In this document: piece after piece, positions 47,029 to 56,630 of the stretch | Layout: every line of letters starts with the position of its first letter | Position numbering within the stretch: position 1 is the stretch's first letter | NCBI GenBank assembly: GCA_025093555.1 | Contig: JAIWNF010000060.1 | Location: 124,001 to 188,000, forward strand | Origin: Circinella umbellata | Lineage: Eukaryota; Mucoromycota; Mucoromycetes; Mucorales; Lichtheimiaceae | Length of the DNA: 64,000 bases | Direction of reading: 5' to 3' | Position numbers and translations under genes: made by a program | The notes under the pieces: generated by a model | What the model saw: only the letters and a program-made list of their open reading frames with translations | What the model was told of the DNA's origin: nothing | The model's database searches: none

Positions 47029-47479
47029 AAATGACATCGATTATAACTATAGGTCTGTATTGAGAAATGTTTCAAATTGCTTTATTTATAAAGTTTTAAA
47101 GTTAATTATTAATTTAGAAGAAGTTGTAAGTTTTTAACTTGCAACGCGACTCTTTATGTTACTTTCTCTTAGAGAAATTAACTAGAATAGAACTCTATAA
47201 AAATCTTTGATTTTGTCTTGGCAGTTCTATTTCAGTAATATAATTGGAAGTGTAAATTACAATTAGAATAATTTTAATTTACTAGAAGTAAAAATAAATT
47301 TAAGATAACAAAAAAGGATATTATAAATATAATTGCTCTTCATTTATATGTATTTTATAAACAAGTGTAGTAATAGTATTATGCCATATGAGCTTAGTAG
47401 TAAAAATGCCAAACTCACCCTACAGTCTGTACATTTTTTTATTAGAGCACATATAAGGAATGCTCTTACAAGCCGAGAT

Positions 47480-47986
47480 TAATAGATTCCCCCCGTAGGA
47501 CTACAGGCTTACCGACCTTCTATTTATGCGAGAACAGCTATGGTATAAAAACACAGCCTGTATGGCTTAACTCTGGGTGGCCCAGGGACTCCTGAACTGA
47601 TGTTACAGCAGTTGGAGTTGGAAAGAAAGCAATATCCTGAGCTCCGACAGCTTGCAAGCTTCCAAAATCACCATACTATAAGTATGTGGTGTGACTGGTT
47701 TTGCAACCTTACAGAGAGTAGACATATATTAGGACTCATTTCAGAACGTATCGGTGCCAAACGCACAACGCCAATACCAGGAGTGTCGTTAAGCAAGGCA
47801 TTTATTATTAATAATTATGTTCAGCATACAAATCCTGAATTATGGCAGTCAGATATAAACTAGAGAAATATACCAGAGATTGTGGAAGCAGCATTCGAAG
47901 ACCATATGCGTTTTATCTGTAGCTATATACGACCAAAACCACGTACTGATATGCGTAGACTTTCATTGTTAGGTGTTTATGCTCGC
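47480..47986 (+). pseudogene. Fragment of unrecognised gene, cut by hAT-like element
   Basis: The plus strand reads LGGPGTPELMLQQLELERKQ and continues into HTISMWCDWFCNLTESRHIL, then a TAG at 47,861 and FEDHMRFICSYIRPKPRTDM. The last codons run directly into the hAT-like element at 47,987. It may be the 3' part of the gene at 45,100 or a separate one. No domain is recognised. Confidence 0.4.
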
Positions 47987-48522
47987 TAGGGTTCTTAGTA
48001 GACCGATCTGGATCGGATTTTTGGAAATCCAGATTGTCCACAGATTAGAGAATTGCAATCCGGATCTGTTTTGTAAAAATCTGGATTGAATCCGTAATCC
48101 ATAATGCAAAAGAATCAATTAGATGAAAAATTAGGCTATATAGTAGATGTCACAGTATTTTTTCGTGAGAGAAGGTATTTTACAAGATTGTGTATAGTAG
48201 TCGTTTGAGATCGTTTAAGAGAAGTAAAACATTGGTAACAGAGGTGGATGATTTTATTATTTTGGTTTGAAAAACATAATAGGAAATAAATAAGTTATAA
48301 TAAAAAAGAATTGTAGTAAAAAAATTGTAGTAATAAAAGTTATAATAATGGGAACAAAGAAGTTACAATGGGAAAAGAAAGTTATAGTTGAAAAAAAATT
48401 ATAGTGGGAAAGTTATAGAAGGAAAAAAAAAGTTATGGGGACAAGTCGGAATTGACTTGATTATGTTATTATCTATTAATAAAATAAACTCAATAAAAAT
48501 TGAAAAAACAATGTGATAGAAA

Positions 48523-50024
48523 ATGGATATTGATAATATAAATATCGAATTTAAAAATAAATTAAATGATGAAGTTAATAAATTAATAATTAATAATTGG
48601 ACCTTTTTAAAAGATCCTTGGCCTGAAATGAAAAATAGATTTAATCATCGTACGAAAATAAAAGATATAAAAAATAATGAAATTATGAAAGATATAAAAA
48701 ATGAATTATTAGAAAAATTAGGATATATTCCTGTTTATTATTTTTTAACTAAATTATATACTAACAGAGAATATCCAGGTCCTTATCGCGAAATAGAAAA
48801 AGGGTTAATTTTGTTATATCATATAGTATCTGGTAGATCAGGACCTGAGATGGTAAATATAATTCCATATACATCGTTTTATGATTTATATAAAGATTTT
48901 TGGATAAATAATTATAATAATATTAATAAACAAGTAAAAATTGATTTAGAAAATTTATTTTCAAATATAAAAATTAGAGTTCTAGCAGCAAATGCATATA
49001 ATCCAAATGGTTTTGAAAATGTAACTTTATACATTGATGGCCATGATAGTAAAGTAAAATATTATAGCCCAAATGAAAGTTCAAGCAGATTATACTCATA
49101 TAAATTAAAAGGTCAGGATTGAGAACTCAAATTGTAGTAGATATAAATAAAAGTATATTATATATTTCTAATAGTGAAAAATGCGCAAAAGGTAATGATG
49201 GAACAATGTTTCTTAATATGAAACTATACAAAAATATAAATAAATTAGATTGTATTGCAATGGATGGAGGATATAATTTATTTGTTGAAAAATTTATAGA
49301 AAATGCAAATGAATATGGTTATGATTTTTGTTATAATAATTTTGTTTATCCAATTAGAAAAGAAGTTAATAAAAATTTAACTGTTAATGAATTAAATTAT
49401 AATAATAAATTTGGCTCATTTAGATCTGAAATTGAAAGTCAATTTTCTATATTAGCATCAAAATACAATAGATTTAATAATAATAAGGCAGCATTACAAA
49501 TGTCTGATAAGAAATATTATAACCTTCAATTCCGTGTTTCGTGCTTATTAAAAAATATTCATAACTTCTGTGAAAATTATGATATAGAAATTCTACCTCC
49601 TCATATGGCATGGTATGGTGATAGGTTTGAATTTCCTACAAAAATAAATAAAATTAATTTAGTTTTTAGTAATGAACAAAAAGTAAATAAGCAATATAAT
49701 GAGATGAGAGAATTACAAGCTAAAACTTTAAATTTAAATATAGAAGATATTGAAAAAAATACAGAGGATAATACGGATAATAATGAAATTTTAATAGATA
49801 ATTCTCCTAAAAAAAGGAAACGTAATCAACAAAAAAGTAATAGTAATGATAATATATTTCAGGTAGAAAAAATAATAGACCATATGGTTGATAATAATAA
49901 TAATAAACTAATATTTTATGTAAAATGGGTTGGTTATAGCAATGATGAAAATAGCTGGGTTAAACAAAATAATTTTAATACAAAAGATATTATTAATGAT
50001 TATATGAAAGAGAAAAATCTTTAA
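48523..50024 (+). pseudogene. Chromodomain DDE transposase, copy 2, one frameshift
   Basis: Homologous along its length to the ORF at 36,645. Two frames, 48,523-49,122 and 49,119-50,024, join at about 49,112 where one base is missing. The triad is retained: LYIDGHDSKVKY, CIAMDGGYNLF and KFGSFRSEIESQF. The linker has KKRKRNQQK, and the C-terminal chromodomain reads FQVEKIIDHMV and FYVKWVGYSNDENSWV. About 500 residues in total. The single lesion suggests recent loss of function. Confidence 0.75.
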
Positions 50025-50159
50025 ATAAAAAAAGACATACTGTACCCTATATATTTAAGGAGGATAATTCCTCTTTTTTTTGTATATATAATAAATTACA
50101 TCTGTACAATTCATTGCATTATCTTATTGGTAACATCAGTAAAATTGAGTATTCCATCA

Positions 50160-50600
50160 CTACATATATATATAGGTTTCATTTTTCTTTTTTTTTCTTT
50201 TTTTTATATCTTTTTTAAAACAAATTTTATTATTAATAACACAAGGAAGTTTCTTTTTTTGTTCCTTTTTTGTTCTTTTTTTTGGTATATGTTTTTTACT
50301 ATGGGTTGAACATAAATAATCAGGTTTTCCATCTAAAATATTGGTCCTGATTTTCTTATCACACATATAACCCTCTTTCTTCCCTCTTTTATGTACATAC
50401 GTACATACATTAGAACCAGAATTAAGATGCCAGAAATGTGTATTTGTTTTTTCTATTTTTTCCTTGATAATGGTTCCCATCATTTTTTGCTTTTTTCTTT
50501 TGTTTTACATAAGACTTCATCCTCAAAGTATTTTTCCATAACCTCATTCATAATGTCTCTAATTGAACAGACCATAGTTTTTTTGCATATAAGAATTTCT
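50160..50600 (-). CDS. Zinc-motif accessory ORF of chromodomain transposon
   Basis: A minus-strand frame (50,483-50,160) contains CTYVHKRGKKEGYMCDKK followed by PDYLCSTHSKKH, a C-x(13)-C-x(n)-C-x2-H arrangement that could bind zinc, and a Lys-rich C-terminus. An upstream frame (about 50,560-50,484) reads MVCSIRDIMNEVMEKYFEDE and joins by a frameshift or unseen intron. Harbinger elements usually carry a second DNA-binding protein (Myb-like); this has no Myb motif but may serve that role. Similar Cys/His motifs occur in proteins of other AT-rich genomes; I cannot name a family. Confidence 0.45.
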
Positions 50601-51375
50601 GTGCTAAGGATAACCATATTTGCTTTTAAATTGTATTATTGATATTATACTTTTATAATATAAAAAAAATTCAATTTTGTTTTTTCGATTTTTAAAAATC
50701 ATCCTATAATTAGAAATCTACCGATTTCAATCTATATAGGACTAATCCGATTAGTCCTCTATAGTGTTAAAAAAGTTTATAGTAAAAAAAAAAGTTATGG
50801 TGGTGCAGAAATATAACATGACGTGGATTTTTTTTGTGGGGGCGAGTAGTAAATTTCCAGTGTGCTGAAAAAAAAAGAGGTATAAGTTTACCTTTTCTGT
50901 TTACAACCAAATAAAAGTTCATAATTCTCTTTATCATTACTAGATTAATAAAAATAATAGTTAAGTTCATTAATCTCTCTTTTTAATCTTCAGTTTTTGT
51001 TTTTTTTCTTTTCAGATATTTTTTTTCTATATTAAAGCCATTACTACTTTTCTTTTCAACTGCTCTATTCAAGTATATAATAATATACAAAAACTTAAAT
51101 TTTCTGTAAAATATAGTTATTCTCTTCTTTATTTGAATATATATGAATATATATATACCTTACCACAGCATTGTTAAAACTTTGATCCATTACTCTATAA
51201 TTATAATGACGGATCAGAAAAATCCGACGGATCCATAGATCTCAATCCGTTTACAATCCGGATTGTAGAATTACGATCTGAATCCGATGCGAATCCGTTG
51301 AGACACAATCCAAATCCGATCCAATCCATATGAAAAACGGATCGGTTTATACATCCGGATTGTACTAAGATCCTA

Positions 51376-53030
51376 ATTACCTGGAAGGTGTTGAACCAAA
51401 GAATTGGAATACTTTGGATCTACTGAAAAATTTATTGAAGTCTATTGACTTTTACAATGATGAACACAAAAAAGAGATTTTCAAAAAATTATACAAAGAA
51501 CAACTTAACCTTATCATAAAAAGTGCCAGTCTTAGCAAGGATCGTAAAAGAAGAGCTAACAAAATCCAACATGTCATTGACTGTGTAATGCAACTTAAAC
51601 TCTTTTTGAAACTATTGATGGATAATGACAGATATATACATATAGGAAGGCAGTTAAGACCATTGTCATAAGTAAGCACAGATATTACTAAGAAGAGATT
51701 AAAAAGACAAACCTCATTCACTATTGACAAATTGACAAACTCGGCATGCTATGAGACTGGTGCAATATTTAAAGGAAATGAGTAAGTTGTTAATAAGAAG
51801 CTACAAATGATTGTATCATAAATATGCTAACATAAGAAAGTATATTTTGCTTATAAAGATTATTTTGTATAGGCTACTTTTGTATTTAAATAGACCAAAG
51901 ACTATCGTACAAGCTTCTTGGAATATGCTTCTACAATATATAAGTAACAATACAATCACAGTGTGCTTATCCAACCAAGAGCAAAAAGCTCTAAATAAGA
52001 TCAAGAATTATAAAACTTCTGATGATTTGGAGAAGTGCTGCCACGATTTGTTTTCTCCAAATGAGAAATCTGATAGTATATGTTTCATTTGTAGTGCATT
52101 GGATCAAATGCACATAAAGAATTATGATGCTAACAGTTGGACGTTTATAGTTTTGCAAAAAGCTGATTTCCTTACTTCATTTTTTCATGATCGAATTAGA
52201 CCGCACTGGAAAGCTCAAGAATGCAAAAGACATAAAAGAAGACTAGTTTAGAATTAATTATTTGTCACAGACTTTTGATTTGAGTTTTTTGTATACCAAA
52301 GTACCCAATTCCTACAGGTAAATATAAATAAATAAAATGTATTTCCTTCTAACTATTATGTACTAAACCTCTATTCAGCTCAGAATGCTGTCCTCTTTAT
52401 CAATCATATAGTTCAGTAGAAACCAACCAGGTTGGTTGCATTATAACTAGTTCTGAGACCTACAATCTGCTTTTTGTTGAAGAAAAGCCACCAGGATCTG
52501 CTCCACTCAGTGTTCTGAAAGATCTTAGAAAGTGTGAAGCCCTATAGAAATCAAATTTAAAACATATCCTAAAATCGATCAATAGCCCCAGCATACATAA
52601 CTACATGGAAGTTCTTAGTCTCAAATGGGATGGCTATAATCCAATCCTATGTGGTATGAAAGTAATCAGATACAAGAAGAGCAAGAAGAACTTTGGTGCT
52701 CTTTATTTGCATTATGACTGAAAGAAGTGGACAATGCCTACTTCTCTTTTAAAAGAAGAAGGATCGTGCAACTAGTTTGTTTTTGGTATCATGTCTATAT
52801 TGTAGTTAAAGGTAAAACAGAGCACTAATTGTGATTCATACTTTTATTATCATTCATACTTACTTTCTAATTGAAATTTACAGAGAATATTAGAATACAA
52901 CAAGAAGAAGCTTGATTGGATAATTGAAGAAGAAAAAAAGAATACTGATGAGAGCAAAATTATTACTGATCTACAAGATATAGGTTATCATCTGAGCCCT
53001 TTATCAAAAGAACAATTATCGTCAGAATAG
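51376..53030 (+). pseudogene. PD-(D/E)XK nuclease-like gene, copy 2
   Basis: Homologous to the gene at 22,059. The upstream frame starts YLEGVEPKNWNTLDLLKNLL (from 51,378); an intron GTAAGT...TATAG (51,781-51,870) leads to PKTIVQASWNMLLQYIS and LFSPNEKSDSICFICSALDQM. After an intron near 52,319-52,378 comes SECCPLYQSYSSVETNQVGC, with Gly where copy 1 has Asp, and LLFVEEKPPGS with LKDLRKCEAL. The last exon (from about 52,884) reads RILEYNKKKLDWIIEEEKK and ends at 53,030. Stops at about 52,249, 52,544 and 52,720 show it is dead. Its 5' end abuts the hAT-like element. Confidence 0.6.
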
Positions 53031-53249
53031 TGCCACCTCATTCATTTCCTCTTTCTTTTTTATTTATTTTTATCATCATTGTCATCATATTATAATATAT
53101 TTTGTATTATTATCATCAAAATAATGTTACCTTCAACAATCGAGATATAACCATCCTGTGCGGGTATATTACAATACAGGCAGTGTCTGAATTAAACTTT
53201 AATACCCTATTTTTAGACATCGAATTCTAATGTTTAAAAACAATGAATG

Positions 53250-54600
53250 TAGTATTTTGGATTAAATATATTACTTAGGGTTATAAAATTTTTTGAATAT
53301 ATATAATTTTAATATAAAGAAATATATATTAATTAATCTACTTTTATCTTCTTAATTTGTCATTCTAATATATTATTATTTATATATACTCTTTTATTAT
53401 TATTATTACATTTATTTTTATTATAAGCTTTAAATTTATAAATTAATTTTAGATTTGAAAATAAATTCTCTTTTTTTCTATAAACATAAAAAATATTATC
53501 TTCTTTTGTAATTTTATATTCATATATATCATTTTTTTAATATCTTTTATTATACAACTATGTTTTATATTCTGTATTAGTTTTCATCAATCTCATCAAG
53601 GTATAAGACATACATTTTATTTATATATTCTTATTCATTCTTTATAAAATCAGAATGTTTAATCAGTTTATTTTTAACTTGAAAATACATTTCATTTATT
53701 TGTTTCATTTTTGATTTCAACATGCTTCACAAAATAAATACCTTTATTCTTTAATATACTTTCTAACTTTATAGTATTATATCTTTCAAGTACCTTATTT
53801 GAAAGTTTAATTTTATTAAAGTATTCAAACCATAAATTATTATTTTTAAATTTTATTCTCTATTGTGTTTCTAATAAATGTTTATATAAGTATCTTCGTG
53901 TTCTATGTGTTGGTAATATATTCATTTTTAGTCCCTTCCAAATACCCTCAATAGTATTAGTATTTATATCTGTACTTTTTATTTTAAACTTCTTTTTATG
54001 ATTAATTTTATCATGTATATAATTATTATCTTTTAAATCTACATATCCTTTCTAATAATCTGTTATAATCCTTGTTTCTGGCTTCATATACTTTTTTTAT
54101 ATAAAATAATAATGTCTCTTTGTCGCTTTTCTCAGATGGAATAGTAAATATGTTTTTTGTTCCTCTTGAATACCTTCTAATACCCATATCCTATTAACAT
54201 TATGGCCTCTAATATTTTTTCTTTTACAAAAGTATAATTCATTAATCTCAATAGTTTCATCTTTTCCACCTAATAAATTATCTTTTATATTATCAATAGC
54301 ATAAATTGCAAGTTGTTCGCAAAGTTTTTTGTGGTAATATGTTACAGTAACTGGTATAATACAACACTTGCTATAGCATTATCTCTTGGGGTTTTCTTCA
54401 AATATTCATATAATAAGAATAAAGTTTTATTAATCAGTAACTTTACTTTATAAAATATTGTATCTTCAAAGATTGATAAAGATCTTCCACATTCATACCA
54501 AGAGCATTGATATCTTTTTTGTTGCATTTCATAATTAACTTTATTATTACATTTTGGACACATATTGTATTTTTTTAAGATATTCATTTTTAATAGATAT
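53250..54600 (-). pseudogene. Merlin / IS1595-like transposase relic
   Basis: From 54,587 the minus strand reads MNILKKYNMCPKCNNKVNYE, then YQCSWYECGRSLSIFEDTIF: the N-terminal zinc ribbon and the S-x-F-x-x-T-x-F motif of Merlin/ISXO2-type transposases. Further down, across frameshifts, come EINELYFCKRKNIRGHNVNR, the sequence IWVLEGIQEE, then TRIITDY and STDINTNTIEGIWKGLK, the family's DDE-type blocks ending in the TNxIEG motif. Very AT-rich, with stops and shifts. Terminal repeats were not resolved, so the element borders are approximate. Confidence 0.7.
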
Positions 54601-55604
54601 GTTATAGCCTGATTCTCATCTAAAAAATATGGATAAAGTTCATATAATGATGGTAAATTTTTTTTGGGATCTCACTTTCATAAAAATAATTTTTTTTATT
54701 CTTTTCTTCTTTTTTTTCTTTTTTCTCATTGTCTACTTTCTGCATAATAATATTAAGATGTTATTTTTTATATTTTGAAAAAATTTAATTTTCACTAAAA
54801 AGAAAAATTAAATTATCGGCGTTTTAACTTGTCCTATGTTCTATACTTGATGGATCCCACTAAAAATTGTGTAGTCCCCCCATTGTGTAATTGAAGTCAC
54901 ACTCATAACATTATATCACCACTCTGCAAAAAAAAACAAGCTTTATAGTGTACCTTTTTTTTAATCGTGTATTTTTTACATTTTAATCATGTACTTCACA
55001 TTTCAATCTCATACTTTATTTTAAAATCATATCATTGGCCTATAAAATTACACATTTTAAAGCATCGTTCCCCTAGGGACTTTATATTGAACGTTCAGCT
55101 ACTAAATTCGACTTTAAGCTCGATCGTTATATTGATTTCGATTTGAACATTGGTTGGGCAATGAAAAATGTAAACAGCAATCTTCATTCTACCAAAGAAA
55201 ATGTTCGAAGATATACCAAGATGTGCCAAGGTTTTTTTTACTGTGGAATGGTTTCTTGCGAGTTTTACAATAAGCAATGTCGACCTGCAGTTTCAAATCA
55301 GGCTTTAAAAAAGCAACTTGAGAAGGGTTGTGAGTTGTGTAATCGTCCTTCATTGCACAACAATGCATGTACTGCTTCTTTGGAATATATATTTGATGGG
55401 GATGTGTGCACACTTACTCACTTTGGAACACACGACCACAATGATGAACAAACAATAATTATAGATAATACTATTGAAGATCGATCATAATCCTTATAAT
55501 AAAATCTTATCCACCAATTCCATCTCAGATTATAAGAACAGTGTCATCATTTATCAAGCTCAAGTGATTTTAATGATAGAAGTTCTTAACTTAAGATAGC
55601 CTTA

Positions 55605-55775
55605 GTGGTTTATTGATAAGGTAGATAATGTTCTGATCGGATAAAATATCTAATAATGTAGCTTATTATTATATAAATCAGTCATAATTAATCTAATATC
55701 TACTCTATCCACCAAATACACTGATTTATCTATAATTCCTGACCGATCGTCATTATCTATAATTTGATATAAATT
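55605..55775. repeat. Small MITE-like insert in MULE-B
   Basis: AT-rich stretch beginning near GTGGTTTATTGATAAGG; its first 50 bases match 29,696-29,740 in inverted orientation. It separates the zinc region from the foldback element. Borders are uncertain. Confidence 0.4.
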
Positions 55776-55822
55776 AGTAAATAAATTTTATTCTTAAAAA
55801 AATATTTTTATTTTTTTCAAAG

Positions 55823-56630
55823 GCCAAGAAAAATAAAAACAAATGTTCTTTCTTTTTCTGTTAATTATTTTTATAAAAATATCAAAAATTATGAATTTTT
55901 GGATATTTTGGAATTTATGGAATTTATGAATTTTATGAAATCATAAATTTAATGCTATGAAAAATAAAAAAAAATTGTTTTTCTTTTTCACAATACAACA
56001 TCAAAACCATTTTATGCTTTTTCCTGTTTATTCTTATTTATATATATTAAAAAACAAATATTTGTAACACAAATCTTGTTTTTTCAAGAAATAAAAATAT
56101 ATATATGGGTTTGTTACACAAACAAAATAAATTAGCGTTAGGTCTAATTTATTTTATATATATTTAATATTTCCAAAGTTCATAGAACTTCAAGAATTAT
56201 ATTTTTTATATTTTAAAATTTTCATATGAAAATCAAATATGATTACGTAATCATATTTTTAAAAATAAAGTTTAAAAAATAAATTCTATATAAAAGATAA
56301 AATTAATTTATTATATAATAAATTTGATAATTTTTATTCTTTTTGATAGCTATGCTATCTAATTCTTTAAATAAAGATTCTAAAAACAAGAAAATCTATG
56401 ATTTTATTTGTTTTTTAATATATATAAATAAGAATAAACAGGAAAAAGCATAAAATGGTTTTGATGTTTATTATATTATGGTGGTGGTAGTGGTGGTGAA
56501 AAAGAAAACAATTTGTTTTATTTTTCTTAATGATATATTATTTAGAATTTTATAAAATCCATAATTTCCAAAATATCCAAAATTTCATAAATTTTGATAT
56601 TTTTGTTATAAAAACTAATTTTAAATTATA
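55823..56630. mobile_element. Foldback element FB3, truncated, inside MULE-B
   Basis: Same core as FB1 and FB2 (TTAGCGTTAGGTCTAATTTA, same orientation as FB1) and the same inner arms (ATTTTTGGATATTTTGGAAT and its reverse). The terminal parts of both arms (TAGG...TTAAACATAAAC) are missing. It sits between the N-terminal zinc region and the MULE core of the MULE-B gene. Confidence 0.75.

Larger units (their letters stand above)
48437..50759. mobile_element. Chromodomain DDE transposon, copy 2 (2.3 kb)
   Basis: Ends GGGGACAAGTCGG (left) and GAGGACTAATCGG (right, reversed) form short inverted repeats, flanked by TAT on both sides (48,434-48,436 and 50,760-50,762). Empty-site comparison with hAT-like copy 1 supports these borders. 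It holds a frameshifted chromodomain transposase (+) and a convergent zinc-motif ORF (-), the two-gene layout seen in PIF/Harbinger elements. Confidence 0.8.
47987..51375. mobile_element. hAT-like non-autonomous element, copy 2, split by a chromodomain transposon
   Basis: Same ends as copy 1 (TAGGGTTCTTAGTAGACCGA left; reversed right end TAGGATCTTAGTACAATCC). Without the 2.3-kb insert at 48,437-50,759 it is about 1.07 kb. Removing the insert and one TAT restores GTTATAGTG followed by a poly-A-interrupted AAAAGTTTATAGT segment, which matches copy 1 at about 43,098-43,120. No flanking 8-bp duplication is visible. Confidence 0.8.
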
